64,000 nt of DNA from Ligula intestinalis (taxonomy: Eukaryota; Platyhelminthes; Cestoda; Diphyllobothriidea; Diphyllobothriidae), in contig JAYGXS010000006.1 in the NCBI GenBank assembly GCA_036362985.1, positions 7,865,335 to 7,929,334 on the forward strand, in the 5' to 3' direction. Below, in pieces: positions 49,471 through 61,745 of the stretch. How positions within the stretch are numbered: position 1 is the stretch's first letter; every line of letters begins with the position of its first letter. The notes under the pieces were generated by a model that was given only the letters and a program-made list of their open reading frames with translations, was not told where the DNA came from and ran no database searches. Made by a program: the position numbers and the translations under genes.

Positions 49471-52400
49471 TAGCTTACGTATTACGAGAGCTCGCATCTG
49501 CTGCCTAGTTAACCAGTCCTTTTTTTAGTTTCGTTGTCCAGGTCATTGCGGAGATAATTTATTTTGTAAAATGTTCTTCGACAATGCCTGCCCTTTGCAT
49601 TAACTCGTCGAATTCCCCAAGCGTTAGAACCCCTATCAACCAGTTGGAATAGCTGCTCATCACATTGAAAGATCGATTAGTAGATTATCGTCAGCTCCCT
49701 GCGTTGGAGCCTGCACGTGCCAAAAAAACTGTATATTTCCTAGAAAGTAATGCTTTGCTCAAATCAAATCTGTGAACTTGCTTGTCTGGCAGATTAAATA
49801 GAAAGCCCTGCAATTTATCTTGAAGTTCTCTTATAAACAAGTTCTAGTTCAAAACCCGCAGACGATGCGGACAGGATTGTCCATGTGACCTGAAAACTGC
49901 ATACATTTCCAATTGATTTTACTTCTGTCCTGACAACCGTACTAAAACTAGTCGAGCAAATTTGTTGCTGACTTTTGATCAGTGATGAAAAAAGGACACA
50001 TTTGTGATAGGTAGGACTTTTGCGGGCATACAAACAGGCGGGTGCATTGGCTGCAGAAAAACAAGCCAAGGTTAGTCAACCCACAGACTTTAGTAACCAC
50101 ACCAATGGCTTTGTAGTGTCCTAAACACGTGATGACCTGCAGGCCACGGTCACGCCCAGCCAAAGCTGTGGTTGTCGCTGCTGAAATGCCGGCTTTTTGT
50201 AACAGTACATAGACACACGCTTAGTTGAACTGGCCTGCCGTCAGACTTGGCAAGGAATATGCACGCGTGAATTTGCCGCTTAGACTTTAAGCAGGCAGAC
50301 AAATAATTGGAATGCTAACCATGTGTGAGTGAATGCTCAAAGTTACAGAAATACTGCCCCAAATCAACGCCATAAATCGAAATTTATGAAATATTGCGAG
50401 GGTATTTGAGTAAGGTGGGACGTCGTTTGACGAGCAGCTCCATCAAAGAGCAGTTATCAGTGTGTGTACCCGTGTCCACCGTAGAGTCTTGCCCCCGGTT
50501 GCCTTCAGCCAATCCGTGAACATACGTGGTCTGATTGGCTTAGTTTCGCCAGACGAGCGTTTTACATGAAAATCTCAGTGCTGGAGCGGATTGAACTCTT
50601 TAACCGATGTTTCACTGCATATACCTTCTCATGGAAGTGGCATCAGGCCACACTTCAAAGCTATCTAATATTTGCATGTCAAACGTTTGTACCGAACAAT
50701 ATTTTGGCTAAATATGGTAAACTACGTCTCACAAAATGTTAAAAGCGTTTGAATGGGCCGCATTAGGTCGCTGATTTGCAATTGGATAAAGGTTCACGAG
50801 TAATTTTGTGATAGCATGCCATATGATTTTTCATGGTTTAAGTGTTATGCTTTAAGGACTGTAATTTTCTTTTACCTAGGTTTATCTTTTGCCGTCTACC
50901 ACAAGCAAGAAAAGAGTCTGTATTAATTAACTGATAATCAGTCGAAGATATTGGATTCCTCAACGGTCTCTTATCCAACCATGCACGTATTTTCGTAAAA
51001 CAGGACTTGCATGGTAATAATAGATACTGTACTAAGTAAATGCTGGTTCGGTTACCGCAAAAGAGATCTCATTTAAACAAAGGTTTAGCAACACCATTCG
51101 ATATTATACTTGCTGTGGTGAATAATAACCTGCCCAAAGTTGGGAACTTAAGATCCCCGAGGTCGCAAGCAATTGTTTGTACGTTTCCCTCCGGTGATAC
51201 GTTTTCCTTCTACATAAGTGTACTGTGGACCATTTACGTACTAAAATAAAATTTTAGTTAATTGTGTTCGACAACCAATCAGAAACTTCTGACTATATTG
51301 TGTACTTGGCAGCCCAATGGAATAACCAGTTATATATGTTTTAACCTTGAAAGTTACAAAAAGGCTTACTCTCTAGTCATTCAATCTAAACCTGCCCCAA
51401 ATTAATGCTATAGGAATAAGGATCTTCTTATCTTAGTTCTGTATTATGACTGTCTATTTTTCTTTTAGTAGCCTTTCCCCATTTCCACTCCTTCGGTTTT
51501 GCTTCGACACCGGATACAGGAGCCGGAGTCGAAAGCGAATGGGGTAGATTCTGTGCAAGTCTACTTAAAGCCAACGTCAAAAATCGCGTTTGGCGTTTAA
51601 AAGGACGGTCGAACTGTCATTTGATGAAATTCAGCAATATAAAACATATGCTTATTGTTTAAACTCTTTTAATTTGTTGACAGGAATGATGTGAGCCTTG
51701 TCTTTGCTTGTCCTTTAGGAGTCGGAACTGTGATAACTACATTAAACCTTTCAGCCATGGGAGAAACGTTGACTGTACAAAAGTCAAGCAGCTCCTGCTG
51801 ATATAAAAAAATTCATTTCGCGCAGTTTTCACGATAAGGTGCACAGTTGAACCTTTTGACTCGACAAGCGAGGCTGACGGCTGCCGTGTGGCTCTGGCCT
51901 CATTATGAGTAAGCCGAGAGCCTGAAGTGTGCACAAACGTGGGCATCTGACTAAGACAGTCGAGGGGAAGGGGCGTTGCCTGACCACAGGAAGCTCCGAA
52001 CGTTAGCACTTCTGTCCGAAGATTGGACGTCGCCCAGTCCATTGCAGGACAGAAAACCGATGGAACAGTATTCTGCGGAATTGCTTCGAGCGGTCAGTAT
52101 TTCGCAAAACGCCTGCTTAGTATTTGCTGCCTGAGTTTCGTAGAGACGCCGTGAAAATAAAATTGCAATTGTAAGGCGACTGTTGTTTTTTTTCTAACTG
52201 ATACCTTTGGACAACCTCTGCAGAGGGTAGAATCCAAGATCCGTTCCAGTCACTTCTAAGGCAGCAGCCTTTTATCAAAAATATGTGGTAGACTAAAAAT
52301 AACCACATAGTCGCTTAATGAAATACGTTTTTGATTATTCAAAAATCAGACATATTCAGCTTTTAAAGTGCCTTAGAAATTAACTAACGTTATCGGTATA

Positions 52401-55327
52401 GATTAGTATATTCAGGGTCTATGGACATCAAACAAAATTAAAATATGTTTGATAACGTACTAAAACTCATTTTGCAGGAAGACAGCACAGGCAGCGTGCC
52501 CCCAGTATAGTAAGAACCACAATTTAAAAAGTCAGAGTTTGGCTGAGAAATTACTATTGACTATCATAAAAAAATTAATTGTCACAAAACTCTGCAAACT
52601 TAGGTAATGACAATATTCAAAGTCACTGGTTTAATGTGAAATATAAATATGTTGAAGGCATCGGAATGGAAAAGAATGGCGAAGTTAATCCAGAATAAGT
52701 ACAAATACAAAGTTTTTACAAATTAAATTCTTTCCAATAACATTTTAACTTGTATTAAATGCATCAGAATTGGATTTGGTCACCTAAACTACAGTTTTCT
52801 TCCATTGTGGATATTTCGTAACAATTTCCGAATTTTATGCGTAAAAAGATCCTTGCGAGCTTTGTATCAATTTCTTTTGACAATTGCAAAGACATTTTCT
52901 ATGGTAATTATATCCTGGTTGTTGAGTGGAATAAAAATAGATTGACTATATATATTTGAGCCAGACTCTATCACTCACTGCTGGCTTACCGCGTAATCTA
53001 CACATGCTGCCAACGGGCAGATAGTTGTATTATATGATGTTGTAATTTACCACTCTGGCAACACAGGTAGTAGCTTAAAGGCTCATATTCTTGCTTGGCT
53101 GGTATTTTGCCGCTGCTTGGCACAGCTGCGAAGTGTTTGGCTGGTCAGTAGGTCCCCGTGCCTTTTCTGTTTCTGTTTTTATATTACAGAATCAAGGTCT
53201 ACTTCTCTCTGCCCGTTAAAAGCTCGTGTATATTACGTGGTAAGTCCGCAATTAGTAATGGAATGCAGTCCAAATATATGAACACTTAAATTCCGCTTGT
53301 GTCTTTAGACCCTGAATATGCTTATTTATACCAAGAACATCAATTATTTCCTGAGTAAATTTTAAAAAAACTGACCTACAAATGAGCCAGACCTTTTGCA
53401 GCTGCGTCAGACGGGCAGAATACTGGCGAAACACGTAGCTGTGCTTCAAGCTCCTACCCATGCTCCCAGCGCGGTAAATTACAACATCATCCGAAATTAC
53501 TTTTTATTTCATTAAGACTAACGGATTCGCCTTTGGACCTCGGTAAAAATACTCCACAGGTTGCCTAACTAGAAACTGATCCTATATGCTTTTTCCACAG
53601 TATCCGTTAGACAGACTTTCTTTAACTTTGGACAGCTATAACGGCAGTGTGACGCAATCTCTTCTTACGTCACTAGAAGATTCGAGCAGAAGTAAACACA
53701 AGGATTGTGTGCGAGTTGCAGTCTGTTCAGTCGTCTGTCGCAAAATTTAACAAAACAATATCCCCGATGCTGTGGAAGAAAAAAACAATATTAAGTAAGT
53801 CAAACGAAAACGTATATTTTCGTTATCGGTGAACTTAGTTATTAGGAAATATGTTCATTTTACTGGAAAATGTATTTATTTTCTTGGAAATATGCATTGA
53901 AGTCGTTGTATTAGTACGAGATTCTGCATTTGTGAGCTTCAACGGTACCTTCTTATTAAGCATTTTGATGATTCATTCATTCTCTGTACTATATTTTTGC
54001 ATTTTATCTGAACAAAACAGTCTTTTTCCGGATGCCTTTTTACGGTATTACTCATGTTTATGCATTTAATTATAACTGGTTTTCCATTCAGACTCTAGTC
54101 AAGAGGGAAGCAGCCTTTTCTGTAGTCTCAGAGGTAAACACATATCAACTTTCATTAAAATGACGTCAGAGGGTGATTTAATGTTTAAAAAATTTTAAAA
54201 ATGCAATTTACAAAAGCCACTATTTAAGGCCATTGATTGGCACTGTTAAAAATGACAGTATCTTTATTGAACGATCAAAGCCCTCTTTGAAACGCAGTGA
54301 AGTTCATTGGCCCAAAAAAACCAAATTATATTTTAAATGGTCTTATTATAAAAGTATTTTAATTAAATTCTACTTATTTGATCACTGATCAACCTCCAGA
54401 CCTGTGAGTTCACAACAGTTGTATTCTCATGGCATCCCTGTCCGAGCTCTTTAAGTTCCAACCTATTCACCTTCGGCAAATGTTATGTGAAAACGTTAAC
54501 ATGGCATTCAATTCTTATGACGCTACTGTACAAAACATTAAACCACGAGAAATAACTGGACTTTGAGGGAAATAATTGATCCAAAAATTATTTAAAACGT
54601 GTTTATTGACATTCCTGTTTTGTTTACTTTGTTTTTAGTAAGGAAGAAATTTACAATCCGATTTGAACCCAATGTTTTCGCTTTCGGCCTCCCGTTTCGT
54701 TTTAATTCAGCTATTTATTTCCAGCAAACCGCATAACGTCTTCTTGGCTTCCATTTGGCTGAGGGTCACTCTTTGACGCGTGGCAGTCTTTGATTGGACA
54801 GCGATTTTGCATAAATTAGACATATTTCATGCGCTACACCGCCAAATGCATACACAAAGACCCTTACCTGAATGAAACCACAAACAGGAGCATTCTGTCT
54901 CTGCCATCATAGACCGATCTCGAATCTATTCAGTAGTTTTCAGCTCAGCTATCTGTCTATGAAGAGCTACGAAGAACCCGAAAATTGTGATCTTAAAGTA
55001 CCGATTGTGAGAAATTATTGCGCTCCTATTTTTTTTTACTCCAATATGCTTTTATGAGTTTGAAAGGTGGAATGCTTGGAAATTTTAAAAGACCAGAGAG
55101 CAGCGTGATATTACGCAGATTTTTTCCAAGTGGCGTTCATCAACAGGTCTAAATCGTATAAATAGTAACAATGCAAGAACACGTTGAAACCCATTAAGGG
55201 TTATCACGACAGCTGCAGGATCCTCCACGTCAGAAAAATGTGAAGTAGAAACTTCGGTAAAAATCTGCCTTATAGGTCATCACTGAAAGCAAAAACTCCA
55301 GGATTTTGAAATATGCTCTCACCCCTA
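49471..55327. other. Nothing recognised; possible 5' intron or intergenic DNA
   Basis: Searched on the minus strand for the missing RICH N-terminal exon (a segment like GRAEKTE) without success. The 101-codon minus ORF at 52042-51737 is GC-richer and Ser/Thr-rich but has no domain or clear splice sites. Confidence 0.35.
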
Positions 55328-55490
55328 GTGCATCCACATATTACACTGTACCATTCATGGGAATATTAAGTAGTATACGACTGCTTTTTGTAGACTAGGT
55401 TGTGTAATTCATGACAAAGGTAGCACACAGTGCATCCACTTATTACATTGCAACCTTCAGTGGAAATGTTAAGTGACTGAAAGACAGAAT
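55328..55490 (+). repeat. Tandem imperfect duplication of about 48 bp
   Basis: AGTGCATCCACATATTACAC...GGGAATATTAAGTAG recurs about 109 bp later as AGTGCATCCACTTATTACAT...GGAAATGTTAAGTGA. Confidence 0.7.
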
Positions 55491-55598
55491 AGAGCAACAA
55501 AACATATTTTTCATTCATTCTACAGTAAGATTTTTATCATATTTCATAATCATAATACATAATGAATACTTTTAACAGCCCTCCAAACGTTTACTCAC

Positions 55599-55742
55599 TA
55601 CTACCGTATAAAACGTTTCTTTGAAAATAAGGTAGCCGCTTTCCGGATAAAACACGACATCAGAATTTTCAAATCCTTCTGGCGCGCGACTGAGACTGCT
55701 AAGTTCGGATTCAAATCGAGCCCGAATTCTTGCAAAATCTTC
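55599..55742 (-). CDS. Candidate exon of an unrecognised gene
   Basis: A 48-codon block (EDFARIRARFESELSSLSRA, then PEGFENSDVVFYPESGYLIF, then KETFYTVV) flanked by AGCAG and by a consensus donor GTGAGT, phase 0 on both sides. Composition looks like a real protein and differs from its AT-rich surroundings. Against it: the acceptor is preceded by A-rich, not pyrimidine-rich, sequence, and no second exon was found. I do not recognise the family. It could belong to the upstream part of the RhoGAP gene or to another minus-strand gene. Confidence 0.3.
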
Positions 55743-55864
55743 CTGCTTTTTTTTCGATTATCGCGTGTTTTTTCATTTTCCATATAAGTTAATTGTAATT
55801 ATTTCATTTCCTTGTTTTGGTTTTGCTATATTTCTTGTATTTTCTCTCCTGCTCCCCGTAATGC

Positions 55865-56505
55865 CCCACCCGTATAAACCCTAATTACCTTCGGTCTCGG
55901 ACTACAGTACACATCACAATTCGTGCAACATGCCGACATATACAATAGATTGATACGCTCTCGCTAATCAGCGTTGGCACAGGTTGTGATACTGATTATC
56001 TTGTAGTCTATTCTGAAGTCATTTTAGTCATTATAGGATGCGGACGTTATAACGCGCTTCGTCCTGATCACTAACAAAGCGTTTATGATATAAAGAGAAA
56101 CTACTTAAATAGTATGCGTTTTTATCCTTGATTTTGACTGGCTTTATATATTCAAATAGATTTTATGGAAAACATCCTAAAAAATTAAAAAAAGAGTATC
56201 TGTCGGTTTTGGAAAAAAAATTAAATTGCCGAAAAGATTTGAAAACTACCGACTGCTACACTCGAATTCAAGGTTTTCAACCTGGGCACTGTGCCCCCCC
56301 TATTTAAGATAAAGTACGTTTTCGCCTTCAGTTTAAGGAAGAAGTCACAAAGTTCTCATTAAATGTTGCGATAGATATAAATCATGTTTAATACAGTATA
56401 GATAGCATTAATACATTGACGGATACGATATATTATGAATGAGCATTTCACAATCTATAAAACTCCAAATTAAAATTCTTCTTAAACCGAAAGATACCCT
56501 GTCAT
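55865..56505 (+). repeat. Long dispersed repeat, copy 2
   Basis: Same landmarks as copy 1 in the same order (TTCGTGCAACATGCCGACAT at the start, ATTGACGGATACGATATATT near the end). It abuts a third, inverted copy. Confidence 0.7.
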
Positions 56506-56835
56506 TAAGCATTAAATTTTAAAAAGAGCACCAAATGAGTATAAGAAGTATTATTTCGTGCATGTGTTCCATAAAATATATTCGAATCTAGAAAGCCAGG
56601 CAAAACACTATTTAAGTAGTTACTATTTACAGTACATACATTTTGTTTGTCTTCAGAACGAAGTTCCTTATAAAGCCCACATCTTATCATGACTGAAATA
56701 ACTTCAAAATAGACTATACGATAATCATTATCACAACCTGAGTCAATGCCAATCAGCAAAAGAGTATCAATCTAACGCAGCTGTCGGCATGTTGCGCGAA
56801 TTCTGACGCATACCGTATATAACAATACGGTTTTT
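56506..56835 (-). repeat. Long dispersed repeat, copy 3 (5' half, inverted)
   Basis: The minus strand has TTCGCGCAACATGCCGACAG, AGGTTGTGATAATGATTATC, TAGTCTATTTTGAAGTTATT, TCGAATATATTTTATGGAAC and ACATGCACGAAATAA. An 84-codon minus ORF (56759-56505) lies wholly inside it and is not taken as a gene. Confidence 0.65.
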
Positions 56836-58214
56836 GTTTTACTTGGTGATACATATATGATAGATTGTTACCGAAACCTTTCCCTAATCAAATTCATTTC
56901 AAATATGAACTGCGCAAAAACCAATTCTTAAACAACAGCTGCCATTTACGTTAACTGTGGAATTACCCCTGCACAGCGTCCACTAAGAAGCTACACTAAG
57001 GCTACCCAAAGTCCTGCTACGCGCGGCTGTGCGCAGACGCATGTGACTTTTCACACATCATGCGCCACTGCCAACCTAGTAGTGCCTGGAAAACTGACTT
57101 CATGTGTGGACAAGCAAATCACGCACCGACACCATCAAACCTTCTGACAGATCACATGAGCTGCCTGTCCCTAAACCCTATATTTGCCTTTTGTTCTCTG
57201 AATTTTTGTTTGCGATCATTCGCCTCCTTTTCGCTCGCTCAGGCGGATCACAAGATACGTTGATGTGCCACTCCAGTCCCAACAGATGATCAAAATACCA
57301 ACTGACGCGAAATGATATGCCTGAGGAGGGGAGCGGGCAACAAATGATTTTTTGTGCATCAGCCCAGTGGCGCGCTTCTTCTGCGTTTGAGGCTAGCGCA
57401 CTGATAAAATCTTTGCAATTATCAGCAACTGCAGTCTGTTATGAAAGGAAAAAGGATATTGCTGACGTTCTACGAATTCTGCAATTTGACAATTACGTAG
57501 TTTTGCCCACAGCGATAACCACCAGATTAAAAAATCCCTTGGTGGGGATCTAATTTACCTCCCAACAACAAAAAGCAACAAAAAGCGCACAATGAATAAA
57601 CAGAAAAGTTGAATTGCTTCTTCTTTTTTTTATAACTGATAGTTAAATTTATTTTTATGCTCAGTTTTGTATTGTTTTTAGTTTATTATCGAGTTTCAGC
57701 TGATAGTTTATAGGTTTAAATTTCTTTTAAGTTTACTTAGTTCTTTTATATTGTAGATTACCTCTGCGAAGTTAGATTTTAAGGTCTTACTTAACCTTTT
57801 AGTTGACTTTTAGGTTAATCAGCCTCATGCGGTTGCTTTTCGAGGTTAAATCATTGCTGGTTTGCTCGACCTTAGTTTACTTTATTTGATTCCTCTAACA
57901 TATTTATATTTCTGTAACATTTTACGTTCTATCTTCTTGATTAAGTAAGAGATTTATTTTAGTTTAGTTAGTTAAGTTCACTTAAGTCTACGTTATTTAA
58001 TTAGTAACTTCAATTTCAATTAGGTAGCTTTTACTCATTTCATAATTTGATTGAAGTTGCACATGGTAATTACGGCGCGCTTTTTCATTGACAAACATTC
58101 AATGACTTAAATCGTTAATCCTGTTTTTCCTATTTTCATAAACTTTAGTCATTTATTTACATTCACTTTGCTCTCTACTGCTTGGACTTTATACTCTTTT
58201 CCTACCTGTTGGTG
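56836..58214. other. Nothing recognised
   Basis: Short ORFs, then a T-rich stretch at 57600-58200 preceding the CR1 tail. Confidence 0.4.
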
Positions 58215-58585
58215 AACGCTCCAATCAGCAAGGAAGTATTAATCCGTATTTTCCGCACTCGGTGATGATTCCGGTGACCTCTGCAATGCCCCACACCCCA
58301 TTGGACCCTCTAATTAAGAGCGCATGTTTTTTTGTCCCTAACCTTATATCCAATCAGTTTCTCTCCCCGCAAGAGTGACAGTTTGTCCCCTTAAAATATC
58401 CCAAGGATTTTTTTCACTGTCTGCTCAAAAAAACTATGTACCATCTCATGGCTAAGGACAATTGGCCTCGCCAACAAACTGAGATATCATTTTTGATACC
58501 ACGACACATATGTACAAAGAAGGAATTCAAAGGCAATCTACCTTTGTAGCTCTTAAATTTACTGATACTGACTGATCCTGATTAG
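58215..58585 (+). mobile_element. CR1-like 3' tail, diverged copy
   Basis: CCAATCAGCAAGGAAG, CACTCGGTGATGATTCCGGT, CTGCAATGCCCCACACCCC, AAGAGTGACAGTTTGTCCCC, GACAATTGGCCTCGCCAACA, ending ACTGATACTGACTGATCCTG. Diverged relative to the other three copies. Confidence 0.8.
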
Positions 58586-59284
58586 ACCCGGTCTCGTGTT
58601 ACAGAAAGATGGAGTTTTAGATTGCTGCTCTGACAAGTAAACTTGATCTCTGTCAATGACGTATATGGCGGTCTAATCGCGGCAAGAGATCAGAAACCGT
58701 CTGCAGGTTAGATTTATTGTCCCCAACTTCCAGAGGAAATAAAAGCCAGTTTAAGGTTGTATGTTAGGTTGTTGTTTACCCAATTTTGGGATTTTTTGGG
58801 TTTAAAAATATTTTTTACCGTTAGCCGTAAGGTAAGGGCAAGGGTTAAGAATAAGACTTGGGTTTTGATTTATGTTAGAGGTAGAACACACGAACATGGA
58901 TCCTTCCCGGAATTAGGTGCAGAGTCTCCTTTACAAATTGGAAGGAACATTTACTATTCTGTACTATGTACTACTATACATTGTACTACTTTACTATGTA
59001 CGCAACCCTTACCACCTTATCCGACACTTTTTGTTACTGTATTTTGTGAAGGCTTTGCGTCTTCCGGATACAGATGAGGTGTTACATGTACAGCAAGCAA
59101 TCAAGGCATATAATCCAACAGTGGGAGCACTTCCCATCAAACCTAATTCAGCAGCAATATTCGAATCGTCGTGGTATCCGTACACATTTGAAACCTACTG
59201 ATTTCACAATCACATTTTCGCTGCTTGCTAACCTATATGATAGACTGCTTATGAAAAAAGCGACTGGGAAGAGATGGAAAGGGC

Positions 59285-59350
59285 TGCTCATATAAGGGCT
59301 TTATACGCCTGCCGTTTTGGATTCATGCTCGAGCCCATCATCAGATATGC
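59285..59350 (-). repeat. Hammerhead-like pLTR remnant
   Basis: The minus strand has CTGATGA (59344-59338), a 19-base spacer, AAAACGGCAGGCGTATAAAG. The GAAA box has one change. Confidence 0.5.
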
Positions 59351-60179
59351 GTAATATATGCACATAAGAAACCAGTGACTGATTTCATTCAATTCGTTCA
59401 TTGGATAGTCGATACACGTACCTACTGGAGGGCCTCCCCTAATGGTTTGTGTGAAATGCTTGCCCACTAGGGGTTAACTCGGAGTACGTCAATAGATTGT
59501 TTGGTTATGTCAGCAACTGCGCGCGATACCGCACTCAGTCTTCTTAACTCATGCGGACACCGCGCGTAGGAACGGCAGGGGAAAAAAGCCTGTGGTAGAC
59601 TCACCTCTTGTCTAACCCACATGCAATTCAGTATCCTTCTGCCCAGCCGACTGGGTAACGCATGGCAGACTTCGTCAAATATACAGTCAAAGTGGTGCCG
59701 GAACTATCCTTTTTGCTGCGACGATTTTATGGCAATCAGTAAATATCAGAAAACAAAGGCCTAAACAGAAGTTAAAATAATCTTTGTTTCCGAAAAGTTA
59801 CATCGATTTTCTCGTTTAATAGCAGACGCGTTTTCGAATGTTGACTTTTTCCTTTTTGTCAGGTTACATAGTCTTCAAGAGGATATTTAACCCACATGAC
59901 CAGGTTAATTCTGCTTTAGGACATAATTTTATCCTATAAGAGGTTAATGTTAACGTAGCAGGTGTTTTAAGGGTTAATTTAGGATAAATAAACGAAAAGA
60001 ATGTTAATCCAAGACAGTATAAGTCAGCCCTGTGCAATTATCTTAGGATCTGAACTGTATGCTCGCGTGGCACTTCAGAAACCGTTTGAAATGCAACTCA
60101 TATTAGTATTGACGAAACAGGTTTACTCTTAACAGTGAGGCAAAGGTCTGAACCGGTTAAGTTATAAATATGATGTAAA

Positions 60180-60345
60180 TGGCCTGCAAAAGGAAGAACA
60201 AATCAGAGGAGCGAACGGACGCATGAAGAGAAGAATTAAATGAGATTGCGAAAAAATAATAACAAAATAAGACGAAAAATAAGACGAGGGCGAGAAGAAG
60301 TAATGAGGAGAGGGCAAGCAAACGTTTGTGAGAGCCATCGAGAGG
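60180..60345 (+). repeat. Purine-rich tract
   Basis: About 160 bp dominated by A and G on the plus strand (AAAAGGAAGAACAAATCAGA..., AGACGAGGGCGAGAAGAAGT...). The T/C-rich minus-strand ORF over it has no domain. Confidence 0.6.
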
Positions 60346-61684
60346 AGTGTTCAAGCGGCAGCAGATAAATGTTGACTCCACCAATGAGGAGGCTCCGATA
60401 AATTAGTTTACAGAAGGAAGCGGGCGGCCAGCGATAACTGTGCTCTTAGCAGCAAGCGCCCAGTGTAATCCAGCTGACAGTTATTCAGCCATATCCCCTG
60501 AATGGTCAATTAAGTCCGCGGAACAGGAAATTTCCTCTCTCATCAGCGCGTAAGCCCACAATTATGTAATTGCTCCGCTCTCGAAAGCAACTATCGCACT
60601 GAACCGACTCATCAAAGTTTTGGGGCAGCTTTATTTCCACCGAACAACGCTAATCCTGCAACGCTGTGCGGCTTGGCGCCGATTTGAACTGATTATGCCG
60701 CACTGGCGCATAGTTTTCGACGCAAAAAGTACTCATTGTAGGGGACTCAGTTATAACTGCAATATTCCTTGCGTTGTTTATTATACTAATCGACAAATAA
60801 AGGCAGTAATTTAAGACAGGATTCAAATTTTTAGTTATTTTTCGCAATATTAAAAAACAAAAAAAAACGTGACGAGCATGGAAATCAGAGACTGCAGGCG
60901 AGCGGCCTGTCGATTACCACTCCGAATCAGCTTTTTTCCTCTTGAACTTTGAACCTTGAGCTGATGAAGGAAGGGCTGCCATTGCATCGTAAGACATCAG
61001 TCAAGGTAGATTTTAAAATGTATAAAGTAGCCTATGTTTTGAACCACAGTGACCTGCATGTCTAAATCCACAATGATAAAGTCTTAATAGCACAATACTG
61101 TCATTACTTGCGTTTAATTATACGGGCTGAGGCAAAGGATTTTAATTGGCCACTATATGCTACATGCGGCTTCGGCCGAGCGTTTGGATAATAACTCTCT
61201 CATTTAATTGTGTGTGGCTATTTTCGGATTTGATGAGATGAACCGATCAAAATCAGGATTTAATTCACATTTAAGGTGCACCCGAGGTCGGTGTAAGCCG
61301 CTCCCCACATCTTTTTTTTGGGTCAAAGTTCAACTAAATGGAGTAGACAGGCATTATTTGTTTGTTTAACCAGGCTCGCATTTATAAAACAGAAAGCTAT
61401 AGGGAAGTAAATATAGGACTTTCATTTTAACCTGTGGCTCAAGATTGGCTTCTATCAGCGTGATTTTGGTAAATTTGGAAGGAACAGAATCATATTCTCA
61501 AGTCATTTATTCCAGAGCCATCCATTAATCCCGTGAAATACAAGGTAAAGAAAAAATAAGGATGTGAAATGCATTAGCCTACTTAGTAAACACATAGTGC
61601 GTGAGCTTTCAGCGTAAAGTGGTGTATTTCCAAAAATTTTCGACACAGATACTGCTGAGGGGAAACTGCGATCCCTGGGACCAG

Positions 61685-61745
61685 ATTTTTATTCGCCTGA
61701 TGTTTCAAAGTCCATCGCAGGTTCTTCATCAGAGGCATAACCAGT
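61685..61745 (-). ncRNA. Hammerhead-ribozyme-like motif
   Basis: The minus strand has GCCT, CTGATGA (61732-61726), a 19-base stem-II region, GAAAC (61706-61702), ATC, AGGC. GCCT and AGGC pair as helix I directly next to the core, as expected for a type I hammerhead. The cleavage triplet is ATC instead of GTC and stem II has mismatches. GCGAATAAAA follows, as in the 23.4 kb copy. Confidence 0.55.

Larger units (their letters stand above)
58586..61684. other. Nothing recognised apart from the 59.3 kb motif and the purine tract
   Basis: Plus ORFs at 58917-59201 and 59074-59295 overlap in different frames just upstream of the hammerhead-like remnant. Neither has a recognised domain. Confidence 0.35.

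Noticed and set aside
53370..53480. Minus ORF GRSLKHSYVFRQYSARLTQLQ as the missing BAR first exon
   Set aside because: Does not match the RICH N-terminus and lacks a consensus donor.
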